Source: Natronococcus sp. A-GB1
GTDB taxonomy: Archaea > Halobacteriota > Halobacteria > Halobacteriales > Natrialbaceae
Assembly (NCBI RefSeq): GCF_029688845.1
Contig: NZ_JARUKW010000008.1
Location: 62,001 to 126,000, forward strand
Direction: 5' to 3'
Length of the DNA: 64,000 nucleotides
Shown here one piece after another: positions 38,241 through 46,349 of this stretch. The translations under genes and the position numbers were made by a program. The notes under the pieces were generated by a model. It did not search any database. It had not been told where the DNA came from and worked only from the letters and a program-made list of their open reading frames with translations. Within the stretch, counting starts at the first letter, position 1; the number at the start of each line of letters is the position of its first letter.

Positions 38241-39704
38241 ATGGCGCTCGCAGCGAAGATCGCGTCCGGGCTCAAGGCCGACTTCGCCTCGCAGGTCGTC
38301 CGGAACCTCTCGAGCGGCCTCCTGGTCGTCGTCCTCGCCCGCCTGCTGGAGCCCAACGAGTACGGGCTGTTGTACCTCGCGATCTCCGTCTTCGCGATCG
38401 CGACGGTGATCGGTCGGCTCGGACTCGGGAAGTCCGCCGCCCGCTACCTCACCGAGTACGAGGAGCGCGACGCGGGCCAGATACCCCATATCGTCGAGAC
38501 CGTCGCGTTCGCGCTCGCGGTCACCCTCGGGACCGTCACGGTCGCTCTGATCGTCGCACGCGAACCGCTCGCGGCGCTTTTGGGCGAGCCCGGACTCGAG
38601 GAGCTGTTGCTGGTCGGCGCGCTGTACGTCGCGGGCCACGGGCTCGTCAACTCCGGGCGAAACCTCTGTCAGGGGTTCAAGGAGATCGAGTGGGCCGCAT
38701 ACATCACGCTCGTCGAAGCGGTCGTCCGCCCCGTCGTCGCGATCGGGCTCGTACTCGCCGGCCTCGGTGTGGTCGGCGCGCTCGTCGGCTACGTCGTCAG
38801 CTCGCTGCTCGGTGCCGCGCTGTTCGCGGCGGTTATCTACCGGCTCTACGCGCGCGCCGAGCGGGGCGAACTCGAGGCGGGGCTTCGCCGCCGGATCGCC
38901 GAGTACGCGCTCCCGATCACGCTGACCGAGAACGGAAGCACGATCATCAAGCGCGTCGACGTCGTCCTCATCGGGGCGTTCCTGACGCCGCTGGCGGTCA
39001 GCTACTACGTCGTCGCCAAACAGCTCCTGACGTTCATCAAGTCGCCCGCGAACTCGCTCGGCTTTGCCATCTCACCTCGCTACAGCGAACAGCTCCAGCG
39101 GGGGAACCTCGAGACCGCCTCGCGGCTCTACGGCGAGGCGCTGACGGCCACCCTCGTGTTCTACGTTCCCGCGGCGGCCGGGCTGGCGATCGTCGCCGAG
39201 CCGACGCTCGCGCTCGTCTTCGGCGCCGAGTACGCCGGGGGTGCGATCGTCCTGCAGCTCCTGACGGTCTACCTGGTCGCGCAGGCGGTCTCCTACGTCA
39301 CCAGCGGCGGGCTCGACTACCTCGGCCGGGCGAAACACCGCGCGTACGCGAAGGGCACGGCAGCGGTCGCGAACCTCCTGTTGAACCTCGCGCTCATCCC
39401 GACGATCGGGATCGCGGGCGCGGCGATCTCGACTGCAGGCACGTACGCGGCGTACGTCGCCGTGAACGTCTACCTCATCCACCTCGAGCTGGACCTCGAC
39501 TGGCGGGCGATCGGTCGTCGCTGTGCCAAGGTCGGGGCCGTCACGGCGGTCATGTCCCTCGTTATTCTGCCGTTTTCGCCCATGGTCGACGGCGTCGTCT
39601 CGCTCGCGGCGGTCGTCGCTCTCGGGACGGCCGTCTGGCTCGGGGCAACGGTCTCGATCGGCCTGGTCGAGCGCCAGCAGCTCCGTTCGGCGGCGCCGTT
39701 CTGA
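38241..39704 (+). CDS. Wzx-type polysaccharide flippase
   Basis: This 487-residue protein has about 12-14 membrane segments and the polysaccharide-biosynthesis (MOP) family look: ASQVVRNLSSGLLVVVLARL near the start and GLDYLGRAKHRAYAKGTAAV. It would flip lipid-linked oligosaccharide to the outside. It ends 17 bases from the convergent unknown gene. Confidence 0.87.
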   Translation: MALAAKIASGLKADFASQVVRNLSSGLLVVVLARLLEPNEYGLLYLAISVFAIATVIGRLGLGKSAARYLTEYEERDAGQIPHIVETVAFALAVTLGTVTVALIVAREPLAALLGEPGLEELLLVGALYVAGHGLVNSGRNLCQGFKEIEWAAYITLVEAVVRPVVAIGLVLAGLGVVGALVGYVVSSLLGAALFAAVIYRLYARAERGELEAGLRRRIAEYALPITLTENGSTIIKRVDVVLIGAFLTPLAVSYYVVAKQLLTFIKSPANSLGFAISPRYSEQLQRGNLETASRLYGEALTATLVFYVPAAAGLAIVAEPTLALVFGAEYAGGAIVLQLLTVYLVAQAVSYVTSGGLDYLGRAKHRAYAKGTAAVANLLLNLALIPTIGIAGAAISTAGTYAAYVAVNVYLIHLELDLDWRAIGRRCAKVGAVTAVMSLVILPFSPMVDGVVSLAAVVALGTAVWLGATVSIGLVERQQLRSAAPF

Positions 39705-39720
39705 CCTTCCCGATCGGGCG

Positions 39721-40392
39721 TCACGCTCGCGCCAGCACGTCCCGCCACCGGATCGGGATCCGACCGACGTAGGTTAGCTGCGGGTGCTCGTCGAGCGGGT
39801 TCGCCGCGTCCCGGTGGGTCCGCCACCAGCGGCTGTGGATCGCGTTGATCCGGACCGGAATCTCCTCGAGTCCGACCAGCTGTGACGCCACCAGCCGATG
39901 GAACCCACAGGAGTTGAAGATCAGCGCCCCGTCGCGGCCGACGTTGACAGCTACCTGATCGTACCGGTCGGCGGTTCGCTCCGCCTGGGCGGTGTCGTAC
40001 TCGAGTTCGATCCCCCGTTCACGGATCGACGCGAACAGCTCGTCGAGGTAGGCCCCGTACCCGGTCGCTGCGTAGGAGCGGGCCTCGCGCTCGGGGTAGC
40101 CGGCCTCGCGCAGTCGCTCGGGAGTGAGGTTGCCCTCGCTGACGCTCCCACCGTAGTACCCCCGAAGCAGCCGGTACTTCGGACTCTCGGACAGCGGCTT
40201 CGCCTGCAGGTCCCACTCCCCGGGCTCGATCCGGCCCGCCGAGCGGTACTTTCGCAACACGGTGTACTCGAGGTACGTCCGGATCTCGCGGGGATCGACC
40301 CGACAGATCACGAACGGCGGAACGGTCGGCCCCGTGATCGATCGCGGGAGGGCGTCTCGCAGCTTCAGCCGGAGCAGGTTCCTGTCGATCAT
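39721..40392 (-). CDS. Unrecognised glycan-locus protein
   Basis: This 223-residue soluble protein starts MIDRNLLRLKLRDALPRSIT. Visible features include KPLSESPKYRLLRGYYGG, a YGAYLDELFASIRERGIELE helix and a C-terminal EIPVRINAIHSRWWRTHRD motif with clustered Trp, Arg and His residues that resembles a ParB-like or nucleotide-binding patch. I do not recognise a function. It is transcribed against the surrounding wzx and GT2 genes. Confidence 0.7.
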   Translation of the reverse strand: MIDRNLLRLKLRDALPRSITGPTVPPFVICRVDPREIRTYLEYTVLRKYRSAGRIEPGEWDLQAKPLSESPKYRLLRGYYGGSVSEGNLTPERLREAGYPEREARSYAATGYGAYLDELFASIRERGIELEYDTAQAERTADRYDQVAVNVGRDGALIFNSCGFHRLVASQLVGLEEIPVRINAIHSRWWRTHRDAANPLDEHPQLTYVGRIPIRWRDVLARA

Positions 40393-40537
40393 GGGTCGGA
40401 CCGCGTCGGCACGCGGCGGTTACGGCTCGAGTAGCGACCCCAGCCGTATAGCTCTCGGTGGTCGCAGCCGGCTCGAGCCCGCATCGAAAGCCTCGCGGAA
40501 GCGACACGCTGAAGGCGCCGAGGGAAATCTCACCGGT

Positions 40538-41494
40538 ATGGCGACCGTCAGTGTAGTGATCCCGACCTACGAACGTCCCGCCTTCCTCGAGGGCGCCGTC
40601 GAAACTGCACTGGCCCAGACGTACGACGATCTCGAGGTGATCGTCGTCGACGATGGCTCCGAGACCGCCTACGCCGGGGCGGTCGTCGACGAGTACCCGG
40701 AGCGGGTAATCGTGATAGAACACGAGAACAACCGGGGCCTCTCCGCGGCGCGGAACACGGGGATCGAGCGCGCCTCGGGCGAGTGCGTCGCCTTCCTCGA
40801 CGACGACGACCGGTGGCACGAGACGAAGATCGAACGGCAGGTCCGACGCCTCGAATCGGACGACCGGGTCGGCCTCGTCACCTGCCTCTCCGTGTCGGTA
40901 ACTCCCAACGGAGAGGTCATCCACGTCGAACGCGACGCACCCAGCGGCGACCTCTCGGACGCTATGCTGCGGAAGAACCTGCTCGGCTCGCCCTCCCGCG
41001 TGCTCGCCCGACGGGCCGCACTCGAGGAGATCGGCGGGTTCGACGAGGACCTGCCGACGAAACAGGACTGGGACCTCTACATCCGGCTCTGCCAGCGCTG
41101 GCTCGTCGATGCCGTCGACGACCACCTCTGCTTTCGGACCTCCCACGAGAGCATGTCCAGTTCGCCCGAGACCGTGACCCGCGATTATCGGGCCGTGCTC
41201 GAGAAACACGAGTCGATGATCCGCGAGCGAGGCTACTGGGAGCCCGCGACGGCGGCGATCGCCGAGCGAGCGGGGCGGGCGTACCTGGACCACGACGAGC
41301 TTCGAAGCGCCCGTAGCGCCCTCAAGGCGGCGCTCTCCGCGGAGCCGACGAAACGCAGGGCGGCGCTGCTGGCGCTTTCCTACACCCATCCCGCGGTCGT
41401 TCGATCGGCGATCGCCGCGACGCGATACCTGCGCTCGAGGCGCGACCCCAGCGGGTTCGAGTACGGGGAAGCCGTCGGGTCTGGGCCCGCGTAG
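40538..41494 (+). CDS. Glycosyltransferase family 2
   Basis: This 318-residue protein starts MATVSVVIPTYERPAFLEGA and shows VDDGSETAY and FLDDDDRWHE motifs. A C-terminal helical region follows (HDELRSARSALKAALSAEPT), similar to the GT2 at 25924. ATG 40538 is chosen because upstream sequence is not protein-like. It leads a GT2-GT4-P-loop run. Confidence 0.87.
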   Translation: MATVSVVIPTYERPAFLEGAVETALAQTYDDLEVIVVDDGSETAYAGAVVDEYPERVIVIEHENNRGLSAARNTGIERASGECVAFLDDDDRWHETKIERQVRRLESDDRVGLVTCLSVSVTPNGEVIHVERDAPSGDLSDAMLRKNLLGSPSRVLARRAALEEIGGFDEDLPTKQDWDLYIRLCQRWLVDAVDDHLCFRTSHESMSSSPETVTRDYRAVLEKHESMIRERGYWEPATAAIAERAGRAYLDHDELRSARSALKAALSAEPTKRRAALLALSYTHPAVVRSAIAATRYLRSRRDPSGFEYGEAVGSGPA

Positions 41495-41548
41495 CGCAAT
41501 CTGCATCGAAGCCTTTACCCGCCCGATCGGAAATTCCTCACCCAGGCA

Positions 41549-42646
41549 ATGGTTCGCGTCCTCGCCGTCCTCACGCACGTCAAACCGACGACCTTCTCCT
41601 ACGAGCTCTGCGAGGCGCTGGCGGCGATCGACGGGATCGAGGTAACGATCGTTTCCTACTACGACGCCGCCGTCGAGGAGACGGCGATGGCGCCGGATTC
41701 GGCCGTCGAGTTCGTGCCGCTGAACGCGAGTTCGCGTCTCGATCCGACCGCAATAGCCCACCTTCGCTGGGTCCTGCGGACGAGGTCCTACGACGTCCTC
41801 CACACCCACCACAACTTCGTCGGCTCGCTGGCCCGGCTGCTCGCCCCTCGCGGAACGAAGATCGTCGACACCGAACACGCCGACCACGAGCGTCACTACT
41901 CGCTCCCGCAAGTGCTGGTCAACGCCGCGACGCTCCCGCGGGCCGACCGGGTCGTTGCAAACTCGAGGCGGACCCTCAAGTCCCTGTACTGGTTCGAACG
42001 GCTCGGACTGGACGACGAGCAGTGCTCGGTGATCTACAACGGGATCGACGTCGATCGGATCGACCGCGTGCTCGAGAGGCCCTGCGACTCTCGGGGGACC
42101 GACGGGAGGCAGATCACGACGGTCGGCCGGCTGAGCGAGACGAAGAACCAGTCGACGGTGCTCCGGGCGTTCGCGTCGCTCGCCGACGAGCACCCCGAGA
42201 GTCGGCTGACGATTGTGGGCGACGGCCCCCTGCGCGAGGAACTCGAGTCGCTCGCCGATTCGCTCGGCGTCCGGGCGCGCGTCGAGTTCACGGGCTTCGT
42301 CGACCGCGAGGAGGTGTATCGGATCCTCGTCGCGAGCGACCTCTACGTCCAGCCCTCGCTGTCCGAGGGCTTCTGCGTCGCCCTCGTCGAAGCGATGGCC
42401 TGTCGGCTTCCGGTCGTCGTCAGCGACGTTCCCGTCCTGCACGAGGTCGTCGGCGAGGCGGGTTCGTACGCGACCCCGACCGAGCCCGCCGCGTTCGCCG
42501 ACCGCCTGCGACGGCTGCTCGGGGACGACGAGCTGCGCCGGGAGTTCGCCGAGCGGGCGTCCGACCGCGCGCGAACCGAGTTCCCCCTCAAGCGAACCGC
42601 CGACGCCTACGCCGAGCTGTACCGGGAGCTGCTCGAGTCGTCGTAG
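41549..42646 (+). CDS. Glycosyltransferase family 4
   Basis: This 365-residue GT-B protein starts MVRVLAVLTHVKPTTFSYEL, and has TVGRLSETKNQSTVLRAFAS and the LSEGFCVALVEAMACRLPVV segment with the E-x7-E pair. It follows the GT2 gene by 54 bases. It would add a sugar to the lipid-linked glycan. Confidence 0.88.
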   Translation: MVRVLAVLTHVKPTTFSYELCEALAAIDGIEVTIVSYYDAAVEETAMAPDSAVEFVPLNASSRLDPTAIAHLRWVLRTRSYDVLHTHHNFVGSLARLLAPRGTKIVDTEHADHERHYSLPQVLVNAATLPRADRVVANSRRTLKSLYWFERLGLDDEQCSVIYNGIDVDRIDRVLERPCDSRGTDGRQITTVGRLSETKNQSTVLRAFASLADEHPESRLTIVGDGPLREELESLADSLGVRARVEFTGFVDREEVYRILVASDLYVQPSLSEGFCVALVEAMACRLPVVVSDVPVLHEVVGEAGSYATPTEPAAFADRLRRLLGDDELRREFAERASDRARTEFPLKRTADAYAELYRELLESS

Positions 42647-42692
42647 GGATCGAACCGGAACCGCTTTGGATCGAACGCGGGACGATCCGACC

Positions 42693-43427
42693 GTGACGGG
42701 GTTCGCAGACGGCACGGCGACGGTGGAGTTCTTCGGCGTTCCCGGGGCGGGAAAGTCGACGATCGCCCGCCGGCTGGCCGAGCGGCTGGCGGCGACGGGA
42801 CGACCGGTCTCGGAGCCGACGTACGAACTCGCCCACCAGGTCTCGAGCGCGCGACGGTACCTCGCCAAGAGCGGGTACGCCGCCACCGGAACGGTTCGAC
42901 ACCCTCGACGGGCGCTCGCGGCCGCTCGAGCGATCGCCGAAAGCGGCCAGCCCTCCTCTCGCACGCTGGTGAAGACGACGTTCAACTGGCTGTACGTGGC
43001 CGGGGTGCTCGAGTCCCGGACGTCAGGGGAACTGCAGGTACTCGACCAGGGACTGGCACAGGCCGCCTGGTCGGTCGGCCTCGGCGCCGAACGGGATCGA
43101 ACGACCTCGCTGTGCGAACTGGCGGTCGACGCGCTCTCGCGGACGGGTCCATCGATGGTCGTGGTCGTCGACCTTGCACCCGAGACGGTCCGCGAACGGC
43201 TCGCGGGTCGCGCGGACGGCGATACGCGGGTCAGTCCGACGGGCGACGGGCACGCCGTAAGCGAGGCGTTCGAACGAAAGGAACGGGTCGAACGATCGAT
43301 CGCGGACGCCATCGCCGGCAATCCGTCGGTCGACCTGGTTCACGTCGACAACGAGTCGAGAACTGATCTCGAGGACGCCGTCGGGGTGGTTCTCGAGCGC
43401 CTCGAGAGCGAACAGCGCCGTAGTTAG
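42693..43427 (+). CDS. P-loop kinase-like protein of the glycan locus (second copy)
   Basis: The 244-residue product starts at GTG 42693. It has Walker A GVPGAGKST near residues 15-23 and a Walker-B-like LQVLDQGLAQ. The layout (P-loop, then D-E/Q-G, then a V-V-D-L-A-P lid) parallels the protein at 32456, although overall sequence identity looks low. Other substrate possibilities include nucleoside or chloramphenicol-type kinases. It ends the GT2-GT4-P-loop run. Confidence 0.7.
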   Translation: MTGFADGTATVEFFGVPGAGKSTIARRLAERLAATGRPVSEPTYELAHQVSSARRYLAKSGYAATGTVRHPRRALAAARAIAESGQPSSRTLVKTTFNWLYVAGVLESRTSGELQVLDQGLAQAAWSVGLGAERDRTTSLCELAVDALSRTGPSMVVVVDLAPETVRERLAGRADGDTRVSPTGDGHAVSEAFERKERVERSIADAIAGNPSVDLVHVDNESRTDLEDAVGVVLERLESEQRRS

Positions 43428-43531
43428 CGGCACGGGTTTCCCGTGCGGAACGCTGTATGAGACTCGCGTTCAGTACAGGACAAGTACTGTTCGGTAGTTT
43501 CGAATAACGGAGAATGAAAAGAACAAACTGA

Positions 43532-43726
43532 TTACAACTTCCCGGCGATTTCCTCGGCAGTAGTCACCAGTCGATAGAGTAAATAAATGACAACCAAACC
43601 GGCGGGAACGGCAAGCGCAGGAATAAGTTCAGGCCATAGAGAGACGATAACAATTCCAGCAAGCAACAAGAGTGTAATTTCGGCCAACGTTCTTTGGCGA
43701 TGACGGTCGGTACGAGAGGAGGCCAT
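43532..43726 (-). CDS. Small two-segment membrane protein
   Basis: This 64-residue protein has two hydrophobic segments (ITLLLLAGIVIVSLW and ALAVPAGLVVIYLLYRLV) and a charged N-terminus. ATG 43726 follows a TTTAAATTAAG box by about 26 bases, so it has its own promoter. Function unknown. Confidence 0.65.
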   Translation of the reverse strand: MASSRTDRHRQRTLAEITLLLLAGIVIVSLWPELIPALAVPAGLVVIYLLYRLVTTAEEIAGKL

Positions 43727-43915
43727 ATTTTTTATTTCAGATTCTTAATTTAAACTCTTTGTGAAAAGGAGGTAGTCTGAGGTGTTGATTGGGACGTCTC
43801 AGCGTTAGATACGTCCCTCTACGTAACGCGTGTTCGTCTCGAGTGCAACTGTACTCAAGAGAGGCAGCCGTTAGGTATAGGTGAAACAGATATCACGGCC
43901 AGCATCCGCGAGGAG

Positions 43916-44143
43916 CGCGGAACGTTCCGTTCCGCGGACCGTTCGCGCGGCTACGCCGCGCGAAGACGAAGCGGGTTCCCCGCCGGAGCGGGCGAAGCCC
44001 GCAGAGGCGGCTTTTTAGCGTAGATTTTTGGAGTCGAGTCGGACTGGCGGTCCCACTGACCATGCGAATAGTGCGAGACCAACGGTCTCGCATGCCGTGT
44101 GAACGGACGCTGCGCGTCCGTGAACAGAGGGCGCGAAGCGCCC
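43916..44143. repeat. Block of seven short-loop hairpins
   Basis: Perfect stems were found at 43916-43936 (CGCGGAAC/GTTCCGCG), 43944-43962 (CGCGCGGC/GCCGCGCG), 43971-43983 (GCGGG/CCCGC), 43988-44002 (GCGGGC/GCCCGC), 44072-44092 (TGCGAGACC/GGTCTCGCA), 44104-44120 (CGGACGC/GCGTCCG) and 44129-44143 (GGGCGC/GCGCCC). Loops are 3 bases (5 in the first). Seven such structures in 228 bases is far above chance. They could be a repetitive palindromic element or a structured RNA. Confidence 0.75.
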
Positions 44144-44188
44144 GTGAGCAGAGAGTGGTGAACGAACAACGCGAGCGAACCCGACGAG

Positions 44189-44193
44189 AAAAA
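44189..44193 (-). terminator. Possible T-tract terminator
   Basis: Five A residues on the plus strand make a five-T tract on the minus strand about 80 bases downstream of the stop at 44274. Archaeal terminators are often short T-tracts. Weak evidence. Confidence 0.25.
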
Positions 44194-44273
44194 GGTACGT
44201 GCGCATATCTGGGTAGTGAACCGTCCCAGATCCGATTCAGAACCAGAACCGGACACAGAGACCGCATGACCAA

Positions 44274-45404
44274 CTATCGGTGGCTGATCTCCCCAAGTAC
44301 GCTCGTGGTCCGCTCGACGGTCGACCGCCAGTCGTACGTCGGTCCGAGCCCGCGGTCGCTTCGCGCACTCGAGCGCGAGAGCTGCGTTTCGATCTCGTTG
44401 GCGAACGCCTCGACGTCACCGACGGGAGCGACCGACCCTCCCTTCCCGATAACCGTAGCGACCTGCTCGAGGTCCGAGCAGACGACGCGAACGCCCGAGG
44501 CCATCGCCTCGAGGACGGTTCTGGGGACGCCTTCCGTCCGGCTCGGGAGGACGAGCACGTCCGCCGACCGGTAGATGCGGGGCATCTCCTCGTAGGGAAG
44601 GTGGCCAAGGAACTCGACGCCGTCGCCCAGCCGGTCACCGGCTCGCGCCTCGAGCCGGTCGCGAAGCGGTCCCTCGCCGCAGAAGTACAGCGTCACGTCT
44701 GGATACGTCTCACGCACACGTTCGACGGCCGCCAGGGCGTCCTGGGGTCGCTTCCCCTCGACCAGTCGGCCGACGAACAACACGATCGGTCCCGACGACT
44801 CGAGCAGGTCGCTCCCGGAGCCGTCCGGCCGAAATCGTTCGGTGTCGATCCCGTTCGGGACGACCTCGATCGGCGTTCGAACGCCGAACTCGCGGAGTTG
44901 GCGCTCGCCGACGTCGGTGTAACAGAACGCGACGTCGGCTTGCTCGAACGTCCACCGACCGACGGTCCGAAGGTACCACTCGAACACCCGTTCGGGTGCG
45001 GTCTGGGAGTACAGCCCGTGGTTTGTGATCGCCAGGGGCGTCCCCCCGAGCCGACGCTTCAGCGCCGCCAGGTTCGTCGAGAAGTACAGATGCGAGTGGG
45101 CGTGCACGACGTCGAACCCGCAGGCGTCGCGCAGGTACCGTGCGACGCCGATCGAGAGGTCGTTGCCCAGCGGGCTGACCGTCGGATCGTATCGAACGAC
45201 GGTGTAGCCGTCTCGCTCCTCGAGGTGGGGGAGTTCGGGGTCGCGTCGCACCGTCAGGACCGTAACGTCGTGGCCCATCGCGGCCTGGTCTCGGCTCATC
45301 GCGTGGACGTGGTAGGCGCCGCCGCCGTTGACGTCGGGATAGCTCTTCTGTGCCACTCGAAGGATCCGCATCGGCCGATCCGCGTCGGGTAGTTCGAGCG
45401 ACAT
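44274..45404 (-). CDS. Glycosyltransferase family 4
   Basis: This protein of about 376 residues (MSLELPDADRPMRILRVAQK onward) is a GT-B enzyme with LFVGRLVEGKRPQDALAAVE and the donor-binding RTEGVPRTVLEAMASGVRVV segment with E-x7-E. ATG 45404 is chosen; GTG 45416 directly after the preceding stop adds four residues. It is the last gene of the sugar-transferase, epimerase, GT4 run on the minus strand. Confidence 0.87.
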   Translation of the reverse strand: MSLELPDADRPMRILRVAQKSYPDVNGGGAYHVHAMSRDQAAMGHDVTVLTVRRDPELPHLEERDGYTVVRYDPTVSPLGNDLSIGVARYLRDACGFDVVHAHSHLYFSTNLAALKRRLGGTPLAITNHGLYSQTAPERVFEWYLRTVGRWTFEQADVAFCYTDVGERQLREFGVRTPIEVVPNGIDTERFRPDGSGSDLLESSGPIVLFVGRLVEGKRPQDALAAVERVRETYPDVTLYFCGEGPLRDRLEARAGDRLGDGVEFLGHLPYEEMPRIYRSADVLVLPSRTEGVPRTVLEAMASGVRVVCSDLEQVATVIGKGGSVAPVGDVEAFANEIETQLSRSSARSDRGLGPTYDWRSTVERTTSVLGEISHR

Positions 45405-45416
45405 TCCTGAATCCAC

Positions 45417-46349
45417 TCAGTCGTTCTCCACGAGCCGCGAGAGCCCTTCCTCGAGGCCTACCGTCGGTTCGTAGCCGAGTTCGGTTCGGATCTTCGAAAT
45501 CGCTGCCTGACTGTGTTCGATGTCGCCGGGTCGGGGCTCCCCGTGAACGATTTCCGAGTCCGAGCCGACGACCTCGCGGATCGTCTCGGCGAGTTCCCGA
45601 ATCGTCACCGACGATCCGGTGCCGACGTTGAACGACTCGCCGACGGCGTCGGTCGTCGCCGCAAGCAGGTTCGCCTGCACGACGTCCGAGATGTGGATGA
45701 AGTCCCGCGTCTGAGTGCCGTCGCCGTCGATCGTGATGGGCTCGTTGGCCCGGGCCTGCTCGAGAAAGATGCTGATAACGGCGCTGTAGTCGCCGCCGAC
45801 CTGTCTCGGACCGTAAACGTTGAAGTACCGCAGCGACACCGTCGGCAGACCGTACAGCTCGTGGTAGAGCCGGGCGTACTCGTCGACGGTCGCCTTCTCC
45901 AACCCGTACGGCGAACTCGGTTCTGCCGGGTGGTCCTCGTCGATCGGCGTGTACTCGGGGTGGCCGTAGATCGCCGCACTCGAGGCCAGTACGACCCGGG
46001 CGTCCTCGGCGCGGGCTCGCTCGAGCAGCGTCAGCGTCCCGTCGACGTTGACCGCGTGGCTCTCCACGGGGTCGTCGACCGACCGCTCGACGCTGACGAG
46101 GGCCGCCTCGTGGAAGACGAGATCGACCCCGTCCGTCGCTCGCGCGACGGCCTCGTCGTCTCGGAGGTCGCCCTCGACGAGAGTCACGTCATCCGGAACG
46201 CGGTCACGGCGGCCACTCGAGAGGCTATCGAGCACGCGAACGTCGTTCTCGTCGGCGAGCGTGTCGACGAGATGGCTCCCGATAAACCCCGCCCCTCCTG
46301 TCACCAGAATCGTCTCTCCCGTCGGCGGCTCCGGTCGTTGACCTGACAT
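45417..46349 (-). CDS. NAD-dependent sugar epimerase/dehydratase
   Basis: This 310-residue protein has ILVTGGAGFIGSHLVDTLAD with the NAD-binding GxxGxxG, and YGLEKATVDEYARLYHELYG with the catalytic Tyr-Lys pair. It is probably a UDP-glucose 4-epimerase-like enzyme. The ATG overlaps the stop of the sugar transferase (TGATG), so the two are coupled. Confidence 0.88.
   Translation of the reverse strand: MSGQRPEPPTGETILVTGGAGFIGSHLVDTLADENDVRVLDSLSSGRRDRVPDDVTLVEGDLRDDEAVARATDGVDLVFHEAALVSVERSVDDPVESHAVNVDGTLTLLERARAEDARVVLASSAAIYGHPEYTPIDEDHPAEPSSPYGLEKATVDEYARLYHELYGLPTVSLRYFNVYGPRQVGGDYSAVISIFLEQARANEPITIDGDGTQTRDFIHISDVVQANLLAATTDAVGESFNVGTGSSVTIRELAETIREVVGSDSEIVHGEPRPGDIEHSQAAISKIRTELGYEPTVGLEEGLSRLVEND

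Larger units (their letters stand above)
43727..44273. other. 547-base non-coding region with AT-rich promoter and hairpin block
   Basis: The first 80 bases are AT-rich and act as promoter for the gene at 43726. From 43916 to 44143 there are seven short hairpins (listed separately). A run of A residues at 44189-44193 is a T-tract on the minus strand about 80 bases after the stop of the glycosyltransferase at 44274 and could help end that operon. No coding frame is convincing. Confidence 0.55.

Noticed and set aside
37064-39772. A 902-codon plus-strand frame across the ligase-like and flippase genes
   Set aside because: It is out of frame with both membrane proteins and has an Arg/Pro/Gly-rich composition.
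40019-43321. A very long minus-strand open frame (1100 codons)
   Set aside because: It runs antisense through three well-supported plus-strand genes. It is low in hydrophobic order and high in Arg and Ser, which is typical of antisense frames in GC-rich DNA.
43916-44143. CRISPR array
   Set aside because: The repeats are different palindromes with no constant repeat and no regular spacers.
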